A stretch of DNA of 64,000 nt from Kaistia dalseonensis (GCF_030814715.1 NZ_JAUSVO010000005.1:310001-374000), one strand, 5' to 3'; positions 9,222 to 18,276 are shown, counted from the stretch's first letter. Program-made: numbers and translations. Notes: a model not told the origin generated them from the sequence alone.

Positions 9222-10159
9222 TCGTTTGGCTCCCGACGCGGCAGGAACGAGGCATAGCCGACCGCGAGCACGAGGCTGATCAGCAGCATCAGAAGCGAGA
9301 GCACGCTGCCGCCGGCAAGGTCGAGGTTCCTGAACACGGTGTTGAAGGTATAGAGCGACAGCACCTCCGTGGCGCGGCCCGGGCCGCCGCCGGTCAGCGA
9401 GATGATCGCATCGAAGGTGTTGAGCGTCGCGATGGTGATGAGGATCGAATTGACGAGGATGGCCGGGCGCAACTGCGGCAGCGTGATGTAGCGGAATTTC
9501 TGCCAGCCGCTGGCGCCATCGACACTCGCCGCCTCATAGAGCGTGACGTCGATCACCTTCAGGGCGGCATAGAGCACGATCATCGAGAAGGCCGTGCCGC
9601 GCCAGACGTTGGAGATGATCGCCGAAATCATCGCGATGCCCGGATCGGACAGCCAGGCGACCGGCGCGATGTGCAGCATCCGCAGCACGCTGTTCATGGC
9701 GCCGAACGGTGCCTCGCTGAACAGCATCTGCCAGATCAGGCCGTTGGCGATACCGGGGATCACCCAGGCGATCAGCACGATGGTCCTGAGCGCCGTCATG
9801 CCGTAAAGGCGCCTGCGTTCGCCGCGCATCACCAGAACGGCGATGCCGAGACCGAAAAGCTGCTGGCCAAGGACGCTGCCCGCCGTGAAGATGAAGGTCG
9901 TCCAGAGGATGTCGGGCAGCACCGGATTGGCGATGAGCGCGACGAAGGAATTGAACGTGTAGTGCTCCTCGCCGCCGCGCAGGCTGGCATTGGTGAAGGC
10001 GAGGCGCAGGACGTCGAAAATCGGGTAGAGGTAGAAGATACCGAGCAGGATCGCGACCGGCAGCAGCCAGGAGAATGGATTCTCCTCAAGACGGCGCCAG
10101 ATGCTCGAGCGCGAGCCTCCTTCATTCCGGCGCGCTAGGGCCGCTTCACTCATCGCCAT
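9218..10159 (-). CDS. Carbohydrate ABC transporter permease, MalF-type (CUT1)
   Basis: Inner-membrane permease of 313 residues. A cytoplasmic N-terminus rich in Arg and Glu is followed by six hydrophobic helices and the EAA loop (LYEAASVDGASGWQKFRYIT, late in the protein). It is the MalF-like partner of the overlapping MalG-type gene. It lies about 107 nt after the binding-protein stop, with a hairpin and T-run in between that probably lowers permease expression relative to the binding protein. Confidence 0.93.
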   Translation of the reverse strand: MAMSEAALARRNEGGSRSSIWRRLEENPFSWLLPVAILLGIFYLYPIFDVLRLAFTNASLRGGEEHYTFNSFVALIANPVLPDILWTTFIFTAGSVLGQQLFGLGIAVLVMRGERRRLYGMTALRTIVLIAWVIPGIANGLIWQMLFSEAPFGAMNSVLRMLHIAPVAWLSDPGIAMISAIISNVWRGTAFSMIVLYAALKVIDVTLYEAASVDGASGWQKFRYITLPQLRPAILVNSILITIATLNTFDAIISLTGGGPGRATEVLSLYTFNTVFRNLDLAGGSVLSLLMLLISLVLAVGYASFLPRREPNE

Positions 10160-10207
10160 GCCGCAGGCCTCCTCGCCGAGCCGCCGTCGAAATACGCTGC
10201 TTCCAAG

Positions 10208-10244
10208 ATAAAAGGTCCCGGACAGGCTCCTCCCGGCCGGGACC
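10208..10244 (-). terminator. Hairpin with T-run between binding protein and permease
   Basis: On the minus strand GGTCCCGG and CCGGGACC form a perfect 8-bp stem (10214-10221 with 10237-10244), followed by TTTTAT. It sits just after the binding-protein stop, so it probably acts as a partial terminator or 3' stabiliser that sets a high binding-protein to permease ratio. Confidence 0.65.
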
Positions 10245-10266
10245 CTCTTTCATGGCTCTGCGATGC

Positions 10267-11565
10267 CTAGAGGCGGGCGTAAGCAGCCTGGACCGCGGCA
10301 TTGGCCGCGTCGAGCGCCTGTTCCGGCGTCTTCGCGCCCGTCAGGACATCGCCCATCATCACCTGGATCTGGTTCGAGATCTCGGGATAGATCGGCACGC
10401 CCGGACGGGCCTGGCCATCGACCAGCGCGGCGGCGAAGGCCTTGTTGGCGTCGGACTTGAACACATCATACTTGCCGAACAACGCCTTCGAGGTCGGAAG
10501 CTGCTGCTGCAGGGCATTACCGGCACCGGAGTAGATCTCCTTGGCAATGCCGGCGCACATGGCGACCTTTTCAGGGTCCGACGAGAACGCGCCGATCGTC
10601 CAGCCGCCCGTGCCCGTCGAGCGCTCGTCCTTCGTCGGACCGGGAATGGCCGAGAAGGTCCACTTCGCGAACTCTTCGGGCTCCAGCGTGCTCTTCAGCT
10701 GGGCGAGCTGCCAGTTGCCGCCGATGAACAGCGCCGTCGTGCCGGCCGCGGCGGCCGCGTTGAACTCGTCATAGTTGACGATGGTGGCGATACGCTTCGG
10801 AGCGGCGCCGGAATCGACCAGATCCTTGAAGTAGTTGACGGCCTTCAGGAACTTCGCCCGGTTTTCACCCTCGGCGAAGATCGGCTTGCCGCTGTCGTCG
10901 ACGAGGCTGCCGCCCTGGGCCCAGAAATTGGCCAGCCAGTCGAACGTCGTGCCTTCCCAGCGGCCGCCATTGACGAGCACGCCTTCCATGCCCTTGTCCT
11001 TGGAGGCGATGGCGGCTGCCTTCAGCTCATCCCAGGTCTGCGGTGCGTCGGCAACGATCTCCTTGTTGCGGTAGAGCACGCGCAGATCGGTATCCCACCA
11101 CCACGCATAGATCTTGCCATCCTTGCCCGTGATGCCCGAGCGGACGAACGGGAACAGATCGGCGATTTCGTCGTCGCTGAAATACTCGTTGAGCGGCTTC
11201 AGAACGCCGGCATTCATGAACAGCGCGAGCACGAAACTGTCGACAGCGGCGCAGTCAGGGCCCGAGCCGGACTTGGTCTGCTCCAGCATGCGGGCCTGTT
11301 CCTGGCCGATGTTGTCCGACATGCGCTCCAGCTTGATCTGCCAGCCGGGATGCTTCTGGATGAAGTCGACGAACAGCTTCTGGTAGCCTTCGGCCACGGC
11401 CGGATCGGTGTTGCCGGGGCCATCGCCCGTGAGGCGGAAGCTCAGCACCTTGGGGGCGTCAGCCGGACCGACGCGGTCCTTGGTAATCATGTCATCGGCG
11501 AAGGCCGAACCGATAAAGCACGAGGCTACGGTCGCCAGCAGGGCGACACGGATCGATGCTCTCAT
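10267..11565 (-). CDS. Carbohydrate ABC transporter substrate-binding protein (CUT1)
   Basis: Periplasmic sugar-binding protein of 432 residues. The Sec signal peptide (hydrophobic segment ending IGSAFADD near residue 25) is followed by a family-1 fold, with VYAWWWDTD-like and GGWTIGAFSSDPEK segments typical of sugar-binding members. ATG 11565 was chosen because of the signal peptide and GGGAGAA upstream; the open frame continues about 570 nt further but is antisense to the next gene. It is first in the operon with the two CUT1 permeases, GH38 alpha-mannosidase and ROK regulator. The ligand is inferred to be an alpha-mannoside. Confidence 0.92.
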   Translation of the reverse strand: MRASIRVALLATVASCFIGSAFADDMITKDRVGPADAPKVLSFRLTGDGPGNTDPAVAEGYQKLFVDFIQKHPGWQIKLERMSDNIGQEQARMLEQTKSGSGPDCAAVDSFVLALFMNAGVLKPLNEYFSDDEIADLFPFVRSGITGKDGKIYAWWWDTDLRVLYRNKEIVADAPQTWDELKAAAIASKDKGMEGVLVNGGRWEGTTFDWLANFWAQGGSLVDDSGKPIFAEGENRAKFLKAVNYFKDLVDSGAAPKRIATIVNYDEFNAAAAAGTTALFIGGNWQLAQLKSTLEPEEFAKWTFSAIPGPTKDERSTGTGGWTIGAFSSDPEKVAMCAGIAKEIYSGAGNALQQQLPTSKALFGKYDVFKSDANKAFAAALVDGQARPGVPIYPEISNQIQVMMGDVLTGAKTPEQALDAANAAVQAAYARL

Positions 11566-11880
11566 AGCTGAGATTCTCCCTTGAACGTTTCCCAACCCTT
11601 TGGAAGACCTGCTTTTTGCGGCTTCCCACACGCCCGTTTCAGCGGCGCTTGAAAGAGAGTAAATCACTTTGCTTTCGTCACGGCAACGGGGCATTTGCGA
11701 ATGATTCGCCCTCGATGGCCTGCGCCGGCGGCCTGCGATGGGCCAGTGAGGTGTCGTTTGCGCTTCGCCCGATGCATAGCCCCTTGTGCTGCATCGGCAT
11801 TCCGGGGAGATTTCCCGCGCCCCAACGCGACCATCCGCCATCGCGGGACCAAGGCGCGCAGACGCCAGCAGGAGAGAAAC
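11566..11880. promoter_or_regulatory. Divergent promoter region, CUT1 operon / epimerase-like gene
   Basis: This 315-nt region without a gene separates the mannoside importer operon (minus) from the epimerase-like gene (plus). It must hold both promoters and probably the ROK operator. I see a locally AT-richer stretch around 11655-11680 but no convincing palindrome. GGAGAG at 11871-11876 is the ribosome site of the gene at 11881. Confidence 0.4.
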
Positions 11881-12987
11881 GTGACCGAGACCGATTTCCA
11901 TTCCTTTGCCGCCGAAGGCATTCGCGTGAGCGTTGATCTTCGCGGCGGCCACGTCAGGCAGCTCCAGGTCGAGCAAGGCGGCCGGACGATCGAGCCGATC
12001 CATACGGCGCCCTGGGTCGAGGATGCAGCGATTGCCGGCGACGAGGCGATCGTCCCCAATCTGCGCTTCCTCTCGGGTGATTTCTTCTGTGCGCCGTTCG
12101 GCTTCACCGAGCCCGGCGAAGGCCCGCCACATGGCTGGCCGGCCAATTCACGCTGGCGCCTGCTGGGTGTCGAGACCATCGCGGCCGGCGGCCGGGTGGC
12201 GCGCTACGAACTCGCACATGACGTTGCCGGTGCCCGGCTCATCAAGGAATTCACGCTGCGCGACGGCCACCCCTTCCTCTACCAGCGCCACATCTTCTTC
12301 GGCGGCGAAGGACCGATTCCCGTCGCAAACCACGGCATGACGCGCTTCGATGCGCCGGGCCGAATCTCCTTCTCGCCCAAGCTCTACGGCATGACGCCGG
12401 CAAATTCGCTCGAGCCGGATCCCGCCATCGGCCGCTCCGTCCTCGCCTATCCGGCCCGGTTCGACGATCCCGCCAGGGTCCCGCTGGCCGATGGCACCTC
12501 GGTCGATATCACCGCCTATCCCTTTGCCAGCCGGCACGAGGATTTCGTGATGATGATCGAGGACCCCGCCAATCCGCTCGGCTGGGCGACGGCCGCTCGG
12601 CCCGACAAGGGCGACATCTTCGTGTCCTTGAAGAGCCCGGCCGATTACCCCGTCACCATGTTCTGGTTCTCCAATGGCGGACGCGACTACGCGCCCTGGA
12701 ACGGCCGCCATGTCGGCGTGCTCGGGATCGAGGAAGGTCGGACCTATGCCGGCATGGGCCGCGCCGCCTCGATCGCGCCCAATCCGTTGAATGAAGCCGG
12801 GATTGCGACGACGCTCGATCTGGTGCCGAACGGAGAGGCGTCCGTTCGCAACGTGATCGGTGGATTGCCGCTGCCGGAGGGCTGGACCCGCGTCGCGCAG
12901 GTGGAAGCCAGCGACGGCGTCCTGACCCTCCGCAATGACCAGGGCGAGCATGTCTCGGTGCCCTTCGATACGGGCTTCCTCGCCTGA
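11881..12987 (+). CDS. Aldose 1-epimerase-like (galactose mutarotase superfamily) protein
   Basis: Putative cytoplasmic sugar-binding beta-sandwich protein of 368 residues. Mutarotase-type features are HGWPANSRW near residue 85 and ANHGMTRFD near residue 150, where epimerases carry catalytic histidines, then WFSNGGRDYAPWNGRH around residue 260. GTG 11881 is preceded by GGAGAG. The open frame runs 186 nt upstream without a better ribosome site. It is divergent from the mannoside importer operon, so it may interconvert anomers of the released sugar. The match is at superfamily level, and it could instead be a non-enzymatic or hexose-6-phosphate epimerase relative. Confidence 0.65.
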   Translation: MTETDFHSFAAEGIRVSVDLRGGHVRQLQVEQGGRTIEPIHTAPWVEDAAIAGDEAIVPNLRFLSGDFFCAPFGFTEPGEGPPHGWPANSRWRLLGVETIAAGGRVARYELAHDVAGARLIKEFTLRDGHPFLYQRHIFFGGEGPIPVANHGMTRFDAPGRISFSPKLYGMTPANSLEPDPAIGRSVLAYPARFDDPARVPLADGTSVDITAYPFASRHEDFVMMIEDPANPLGWATAARPDKGDIFVSLKSPADYPVTMFWFSNGGRDYAPWNGRHVGVLGIEEGRTYAGMGRAASIAPNPLNEAGIATTLDLVPNGEASVRNVIGGLPLPEGWTRVAQVEASDGVLTLRNDQGEHVSVPFDTGFLA

Positions 12988-13102
12988 GCGGATGCTACGC
13001 CTGACAGCGGAGCCGCACCGGGGCCTTGACCCTGGGCGGCGCGTCGCCGATAGCACGGACCGTTCCTTTCATATCCGGAATTGACCCACAGGAGTTTCCA
13101 GC

Positions 13103-13453
13103 ATGACGACGATCACCCGCATCGAGCCCGGCGCACGCATGAGCCAGGCCGTGGTCTATGGCGACATGGTCTATCTCGCCGGCCAGGTCGGCCCGACCGG
13201 TGACGACGTTGCGAGCCAGACCAAATCGGCGCTGGCCGAGGTCGATCGGCTGCTCGCGCTCGCCGGCTCCGACAAGTCGCGCATCCTCTCGGCCACGATC
13301 TGGCTCGCCGACATCAACGATTTCGCCGAGATGAATTCGGTCTGGGACGTCTGGGTCGACAAGTCGAATCCGCCGGCCCGCGCGACCGGCGAGGCGAAGC
13401 TCGCCGCCCCGAAATACAAGGTCGAGATCATCATCGTCGCCGCCAAGGCGTAA
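13103..13453 (+). CDS. RidA family protein
   Basis: Small cytoplasmic trimeric enaminase/iminase-type protein of 116 residues, the normal RidA length. RidA members hydrolyse reactive 2-aminoacrylate or related imines. Visible family features are LAGQVG near residue 25, ATIWLADINDF near residue 64, the catalytic Arg93 in PARATGEA and Glu108 in KVEIIIVAAKA. AGGAG lies upstream of ATG 13103. It follows the epimerase-like gene by 115 nt and is not clearly part of a pathway here. Subfamily (true RidA or Rid1-7) is uncertain. Confidence 0.9.
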   Translation: MTTITRIEPGARMSQAVVYGDMVYLAGQVGPTGDDVASQTKSALAEVDRLLALAGSDKSRILSATIWLADINDFAEMNSVWDVWVDKSNPPARATGEAKLAAPKYKVEIIIVAAKA

Positions 13454-13468
13454 GGACCTTTATGGTCT

Positions 13469-13493
13469 CGGCACCGCTCAGACCGCGGTGCCG
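13469..13493. terminator. Bidirectional hairpin between RidA and VIT genes
   Basis: CGGCACCGC (13469-13477) pairs perfectly with GCGGTGCCG (13485-13493) around a 7-nt loop. It lies at the convergent 3' ends of the RidA and VIT genes and overlaps the VIT stop. There is no long T-run, so terminator function is inferred from position and stem strength. Confidence 0.55.
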
Positions 13494-14179
13494 AATATGG
13501 CGCCGATGCCGGCGGTGATCGCCATGGCGAGAGCGCCCCAGAAGGTCACGCGCACCGTGGCCTTCACAATATCGGCCCCGCCGGCCTTGGCGCCGATCGC
13601 CCCCAGCAGCGCCAGGAAGGCGAGCGAAGCCACCGATACGGCCGGCACGACGTAGGGCGTGGGTGCAACCACCGCCATCAGCAGCGGCATAGCCGCACCG
13701 ATCGAGAAGGTCGCAGCCGACGTCAGCGCCGCCTGGATCGGCCGCGCGGTCGTGATCTCGGAAATGCCGAGTTCATCGCGGGCATGGGCGCCGAGCGCAT
13801 CCTTGGCCATCAACTGTTCGGCGACCTGCCTGGCCAGCGCCGGATCAAGGCCCCGCCCGACATAGATATTGGCGAGTTCCTGCCGCTCGGCCTCGATGTC
13901 GGTGGCAAGTTCGGTCCTTTCGCGGGCGAGATCGGCCTGCTCCGTGTCCGATTGCGAACTGACCGAGACATATTCACCCGCCGCCATCGACATCGCGCCG
14001 GCAACGAGTCCGGCGACGCCGGCGAGCAGAACCTCGCTCGGCCCGGTCGCGGCAGCCGCGACGCCGACGATCAGGCTCGACGTCGAGACAATGCCGTCAT
14101 TGGCGCCGAGGACGGCGGCGCGCAGCCAACCGATCCGCTGCACGAGGTGGTTCTCGCGATGCGTAAGTGAGCGGGGCAT
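13478..14179 (-). CDS. VIT family (VIT1/CCC1-like) iron/manganese transporter
   Basis: Inner-membrane protein of 233 residues related to vacuolar iron transporters. The N-terminus RENHLVQRIGWLRAAVLGAN is followed by DGIVSTSSLIVGVA in the first helix, AMSMAAGEYVSVSSQ in the second, a charged Glu-rich cytoplasmic insert near residues 85-140 and three C-terminal helices. The acidic insert is the metal-binding region in this family. ATG 14179 was chosen for AAAGGA upstream. It stands alone between RidA and the SDR gene. Fe(II)/Mn(II) export is a family-level inference. Confidence 0.88.
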   Translation of the reverse strand: MPRSLTHRENHLVQRIGWLRAAVLGANDGIVSTSSLIVGVAAAATGPSEVLLAGVAGLVAGAMSMAAGEYVSVSSQSDTEQADLARERTELATDIEAERQELANIYVGRGLDPALARQVAEQLMAKDALGAHARDELGISEITTARPIQAALTSAATFSIGAAMPLLMAVVAPTPYVVPAVSVASLAFLALLGAIGAKAGGADIVKATVRVTFWGALAMAITAGIGAIFGTAV

Positions 14180-14273
14180 TCGGCGTCCTTTCAATACGGC
14201 AGATGTTGGCCGCGATGCGCCGAATGTACCAGCTTGCGGGCCAACCCGCTCCGCGACCCTTGGCCCGCCTCAA

Positions 14274-15107
14274 TCATCCCTTGGGCGGGAACGCCTGTCG
14301 CATGAAGTCGATATAGTCCTGAGGCGCCATCATCTGCTTCGCCTTGATGAATCCGCGCGCATCGTCACCGACCAGATAGCGCAGTTGATCCGTCCCGTCG
14401 GTGGCCGCCCCGTATATGACGGCCGCGACGTCATCGGAACTCATGGAGCGGGCGTTCGTCATGCGGCCGAAGGCGGCATTGGTCCGCGCGACGAAAGCGC
14501 TGTAGTCGGTCAATGTTGGATCCTGCGCCTGCCGGTCAGCCTGGCTTTCGCTGAACCGCGTCGCCGTCACGCCACCATGCGGGATGACGAGCTTCACCGC
14601 GATATCCTGCGAGCCGAGTTCATAGGAGAGCGCCTCGCTGAAGCCTTCCAACGCGAACTTGCTGGCGCAGTAGAGCGAGATCATCGGCAGCGTGAAGAGC
14701 CCCGCGCCGGAACTGACATTGACGATCACGCCACGTCCCGCAGCGCGGAAATGCGGCAGGACCGCCCGCGTGACATCCATGACGCCGAAGACGTTGACGT
14801 CGAACTGGGCCTGGACCTGCTCCCGGCTGATCGCTTCGAACAGGCCATACTGGCCATAGCCGGCATTGTTGACGAGGGCGTCTATCCGTCCAAAGCGGGC
14901 GAGCCCGGCCGCGATCGCGGCATCGATGCTGGCGGGCTCACTCACGTCGAGCCGCGTGACGAGCACGGTGCCCAACGCGGCGAGGTCGTTGCCGTCTTCG
15001 GGATTGCGCATCGTGGCGACGACGTTCCAGCCCTGCGCGGCGAAGAGGCGTGCGGTGGCGGCGCCGATGCCGGAGGAGGCACCAGTGATCAGGACGGTCT
15101 TCTTCAT
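14274..15107 (-). CDS. SDR family oxidoreductase
   Basis: Cytoplasmic NAD(P)-dependent short-chain dehydrogenase of 277 residues. The cofactor motif TGASSGIG is at residues 8-15, NNAGYG at 80-85, the catalytic Ser near 132 and YCASK at 146-150 (Tyr146, Lys150). These are classical-SDR features with a C-terminal extension. ATG 15107 was chosen because TGASSGIG follows at the normal distance; the frame is open 246 nt further upstream. It is divergent from a LysR regulator 114 nt away, the usual arrangement for a LysR-controlled target. The substrate is unknown. Confidence 0.9.
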   Translation of the reverse strand: MKKTVLITGASSGIGAATARLFAAQGWNVVATMRNPEDGNDLAALGTVLVTRLDVSEPASIDAAIAAGLARFGRIDALVNNAGYGQYGLFEAISREQVQAQFDVNVFGVMDVTRAVLPHFRAAGRGVIVNVSSGAGLFTLPMISLYCASKFALEGFSEALSYELGSQDIAVKLVIPHGGVTATRFSESQADRQAQDPTLTDYSAFVARTNAAFGRMTNARSMSSDDVAAVIYGAATDGTDQLRYLVGDDARGFIKAKQMMAPQDYIDFMRQAFPPKG

Positions 15108-15221
15108 GAAAGTGAGCCTTTGGGAAACGAGGCGCCAAGCGCCGATCCACGGCAGATAGGCCCCTTCCACTGCTGTGATAATCAGCATATTTCCGGATGA
15201 TCTCATGCAGGAAACCGCACA

Positions 15222-16124
15222 ATGTCCCAAGCTGGGCTCTTCGAGCTGAACGCCGTCGCCGCCGTGGCATCGCATCGGAGCTTCCGGGCTGCGGCGGCCG
15301 AACTCGGTGTTTCGCCCTCTGCACTCAGCCACGCGATCGCAGCGCTCGAACAACGCCTCGGCGTTCGGCTCTTCAACCGCACCACACGCAGCGTCGGCCT
15401 CTCGGAGGCCGGCGAGCAGTTCCTCGCCAGGATCCGCCCGGCGCTGCGCGAAATCACGGACGCGATGGAAGCCGTCAACGCCTTTCGCGACACGCCAATC
15501 GGCACGCTGCGCATCAACACATCCGAAGGCGCGGCGCGGCGCATCATGACGCCGGTCGTGCTCGAATTCATGGCGCGCTATCCGGATATGCGGGTCGATC
15601 TTGTAACGGAAGGCCGGCTGGTCGACATCGTCGCCGACGGGTTCGATGCCGGCATACGCCTTGCCGAGGCCGTGCCGCGCGACATGATCGCCGTGCCCTG
15701 CAGCCCCGATCTGCGTTTTGCGGTCGTCGGCTCACCTGATTATTTCGCGAATAACCCGCCGCCGATCGTCCCGGCCGATCTGCTCAGCCATCGCTGCATC
15801 CGCACCCGCATGCCCAGCGGGACGGTCTTTCGCTGGGAGTTCGAGAAGCATGGCGAGGCGATCGCGCTCGACGTGGACGGGCCACTGACGCTCGACAATC
15901 ACAATCTGATGCTCGAGGCAGCGGTCGGCGGCGCGGGACTCGCCTGGATGAGTGAATGGTCGGTTGCAACCGAGATCGCGACAGACCGGCTCGTGCGTGT
16001 GCTCGACGACTGGACGCCGCCCTATCCGGGCCTCAGGCTCTATTACCCTATGAACCGCCATGTGCCGGCGGGTTTGCGGGCCTTCATCGATCTCGTGAAG
16101 GAAACAATGGCGCGGCGCGCCTGA
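15222..16124 (+). CDS. LysR family transcriptional regulator
   Basis: DNA-binding regulator of 300 residues. The N-terminal winged helix ([20 protein letters not shown], near residues 20-40) has the LysR consensus, followed by [16 protein letters not shown] and a two-lobed effector domain from about residue 90. It is divergent from the SDR gene, which it very likely controls through the 114-nt gap between them. The effector is not identifiable. It belongs to the large subgroup often annotated as YafC/DsdC-like regulators of SDR genes. Confidence 0.92.
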   Translation: MSQAGLFELNAVAAVASHRSFRAAAAELGVSPSALSHAIAALEQRLGVRLFNRTTRSVGLSEAGEQFLARIRPALREITDAMEAVNAFRDTPIGTLRINTSEGAARRIMTPVVLEFMARYPDMRVDLVTEGRLVDIVADGFDAGIRLAEAVPRDMIAVPCSPDLRFAVVGSPDYFANNPPPIVPADLLSHRCIRTRMPSGTVFRWEFEKHGEAIALDVDGPLTLDNHNLMLEAAVGGAGLAWMSEWSVATEIATDRLVRVLDDWTPPYPGLRLYYPMNRHVPAGLRAFIDLVKETMARRA

Positions 16125-16128
16125 AGCG

Positions 16129-16755
16129 CTACCGAGCCTCCCAGATCAGCCGCAGGCCGAGCACGCCGATGACCGCGCCAGCGGCGCGGTCGATCCAGAC
16201 CTTGGCGCGGAGATAGAAGGCCCGGGGCCGGGGCGAGGAGAAGGCGAACGCAACCAGCGCATACCAGGCGGTTTCCTGCAGGAAGATCAGCGGCGGCAGA
16301 GCGAGATCGAGCCAGCGCGGATGATCCGGCGGCAGCAAGGCCGCGAAGATCGCGCCGAAGACGGCGACGATCTTGGGATTGCTCAACTGTGTGAGCAGCC
16401 CCATGGCGAAGGAGCGGAACGGCGTGGCGCGCACCGCGCCTTCGAGCGAGGCCACCGCGACCGGCTCGCCAGCACCGCGCCAGATCCGATAGGCGAGATA
16501 GACCAGATAGAGGCCACCGGCGATCCGCAGCACCCGGTAGAGCTCGGCCGCCTCGGTCATCAGCGTCCTGAGGCCGAGCAATGCGAGAGCGCCGAAGATC
16601 ATCGCGCCGACCCCCATGCCGACGGCGCCCGCGAGGCCGTCGACGCGCGACCGGGCGACCGATGTTCGTACGACATAGACAAAGCTCGGCCCCGGGCTGA
16701 TCGCGCCGATCAGCAAGGCGCCGAGAATAGCAAAGAGTGCACCAGATGCGGTCAT
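16129..16755 (-). CDS. LysE family translocator
   Basis: Inner-membrane amino-acid or homoserine-lactone exporter of the LysE/RhtB family, 208 residues with about six helices. The N-terminal motif GAISPGPSFVYVV (near residues 17-29) is the family signature. A cytoplasmic loop with MTEAAELYRVLRIAGGLYL and a C-terminal helix pair follow. Its 3' end is 4 nt from the convergent LysR stop. The substrate is unknown; family members export small amino acids or derivatives. Confidence 0.9.
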   Translation of the reverse strand: MTASGALFAILGALLIGAISPGPSFVYVVRTSVARSRVDGLAGAVGMGVGAMIFGALALLGLRTLMTEAAELYRVLRIAGGLYLVYLAYRIWRGAGEPVAVASLEGAVRATPFRSFAMGLLTQLSNPKIVAVFGAIFAALLPPDHPRWLDLALPPLIFLQETAWYALVAFAFSSPRPRAFYLRAKVWIDRAAGAVIGVLGLRLIWEAR

Positions 16756-16947
16756 GGCCGGCTCCCACCGACGAAGAATTCTACTTTACGGCAACGATAG
16801 CGTGCGACGCTTCCATTTCCTATTGCGCTCCACCCGCCGGAATTTCTCGGGTCAGCCTTGCGCAACGGGCGGGGCACCGTAATCTGCGAACCCCGATCAG
16901 GGAGGCCGGATCGGCAGCATTTTTCGCTGCTCCGCTCGGGGTCTTCC

Positions 16948-16990
16948 TTGACAGGATCGGCCATTCGCAAGATCGTTGATGGTCTAACAA
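16948..16990 (+). promoter_or_regulatory. Promoter and putative operator of the DUF1185 operon
   Basis: TTGACA (16948-16953) looks like a consensus -35 box. Seventeen nt later GATCGTTGATGGTCTAACAA (16971-16990) overlaps the expected -10 region. Read on the other strand this is TTGTTAGACCATCAACGATC, which matches a site in front of the BMP importer operon at 18 of 20 positions. The gene-free region 16756-17036 holds nothing else I can name. Confidence 0.6.
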
Positions 16991-17036
16991 GTTTGCACCC
17001 ACTAAAGCGCCATCGCCAGCCAGCCGGAGGTTCCTC

Positions 17037-17621
17037 ATGGTCGACATCAAGGTCAGGAAATTCGTCACCGTCGTCGAGGAAATCCTCCATGAAGGCGGTC
17101 CGCCTGTGGATGTTCCGCCGAAGCGCGCGGCCATCGCGGCCGTGATCGAGAACCCCTTCGCGGGCCGTTTCGTCGAGGACATTGTCGGCCTGATGGACGA
17201 TCTGAAGCCGCTCGGCCTGGACATGGCCGGGCGCCTGGTCGATGCGCTGGGCGGTGATCCCAAGGTCGTCGAGGGCTATGGCAAGGGCGCGATCGTTGGC
17301 GAGGCCGGCGAAATCGAGCATGGTGCGCTCTGGCATGTGCCCGGCGGCTATGCCATGCGCGAACTGCTCGGCGGCGCCAAGGCGATCGTTCCCTCGGCCA
17401 AGAAGGTCGGCACGCTCGGCACCAAGATCGACATTCCCATCACCCATATCGATGCTTCCTATGTGCGCAGCCATTTCGACGCGCTGGAGATCGGCATTGC
17501 CGATGCGCCGCGCCGCGACGAGATCGTGCTGGTGCTGGTGATGACCACAGGTCCGCGCGTGCATGCCCGCGTCGGCGGTCTCGCGGTCGCGGACATCAAG
17601 GTCGGGGACGGCCTGCGGTGA
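17037..17621 (+). CDS. Amino acid synthesis family protein (DUF1185), copy 1
   Basis: Cytoplasmic protein of 194 residues in Pfam family PF06684 (DUF1185), which is known structurally as a variant chorismate-mutase-like fold but has no established reaction. Family features are KFVTVVEEILHEGG at the N-terminus, AVIENPFAGRFVED near residue 35, GYGKGAIVGEAGEIEHGA near residue 80 and SYVRSHFDALE near residue 140. A strong GGAGG lies 6 nt before the ATG. Its stop overlaps the start of a second family member. The promoter carries the site shared with the nucleoside operon, so a role in the same pathway is inferred. Confidence 0.88.
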   Translation: MVDIKVRKFVTVVEEILHEGGPPVDVPPKRAAIAAVIENPFAGRFVEDIVGLMDDLKPLGLDMAGRLVDALGGDPKVVEGYGKGAIVGEAGEIEHGALWHVPGGYAMRELLGGAKAIVPSAKKVGTLGTKIDIPITHIDASYVRSHFDALEIGIADAPRRDEIVLVLVMTTGPRVHARVGGLAVADIKVGDGLR

Positions 17622-18202
17622 GCGCGCGCATCCGGAAGATCATCACCATCGTCGAGGAAACGCTGATCGAGGGCGGCAAGGCGGTTTCGCCGCCCACCCG
17701 GCGCGCCGCGGCTCTCGCGGTCATCGAGAACCCCTATGCGGGGCAATATGTCGAGGACCTGTCGCCGCTCTATGAGATCGGCGAGGAGCTGGGCGGCCTG
17801 CTTTCGGCCCGCGCCGTAGCCGCGCTCGGCGTTCCCGGCTCGAGCGTCGAGAGCTATGGCAAGGCCGCGGCGATCGGCGCCGATGGGGAGCTGGAGCACG
17901 GCGCCGCCATACTACACCCGAAGCTCGGCGCGCCGTTCCGCAAGGTGCTCGGCAAGGGCGCCGCGCTCATCCCCTCCTCCAAGAAGCGCACCGGTCCCGG
18001 CGCGCCGCTCGATATCCCGCTCGGCCACAAGGATGCGGCCTTTGTGCGGAGCCATTTCGACGGCATGGAGGTCAGCGTATCGGACGCGCCCCGTGCCGAC
18101 GAGATCCTCGTCGCCGTCGCCGTGACCGATTCCGGGCGCCCGCATGCGCGCGTGGGCGGTCTGAAGAAGGACGAGATCAAGGGCGAGGACGGCCTGCGAT
18201 AG
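17618..18202 (+). CDS. Amino acid synthesis family protein (DUF1185), copy 2
   Basis: Second DUF1185 protein, exactly the same length (194 residues) as the gene before it. It starts with GTG 17618 in a 4-nt GTGA overlap, so it is translationally coupled. The same blocks are conserved: KIITIVEETLIEGG, AVIENPYAGQYVED, SYGKAAAIGADGELEHGA, AFVRSHFDGME and a C-terminal HARVGGL...DGLR. The pair looks like an old tandem duplication that kept both copies, which suggests a hetero-oligomer. It ends 74 nt from the convergent ketopantoate-reductase-like gene. The reaction is unknown. Confidence 0.87.
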   Translation: MSARIRKIITIVEETLIEGGKAVSPPTRRAAALAVIENPYAGQYVEDLSPLYEIGEELGGLLSARAVAALGVPGSSVESYGKAAAIGADGELEHGAAILHPKLGAPFRKVLGKGAALIPSSKKRTGPGAPLDIPLGHKDAAFVRSHFDGMEVSVSDAPRADEILVAVAVTDSGRPHARVGGLKKDEIKGEDGLR

Positions 18203-18276
18203 AAGCCCGACGCGATGCCCGGCCTCGTCACGGGGCCGGGTCTCGCGCGGCGGCCCTACGGAACAAGCCGCACCTG

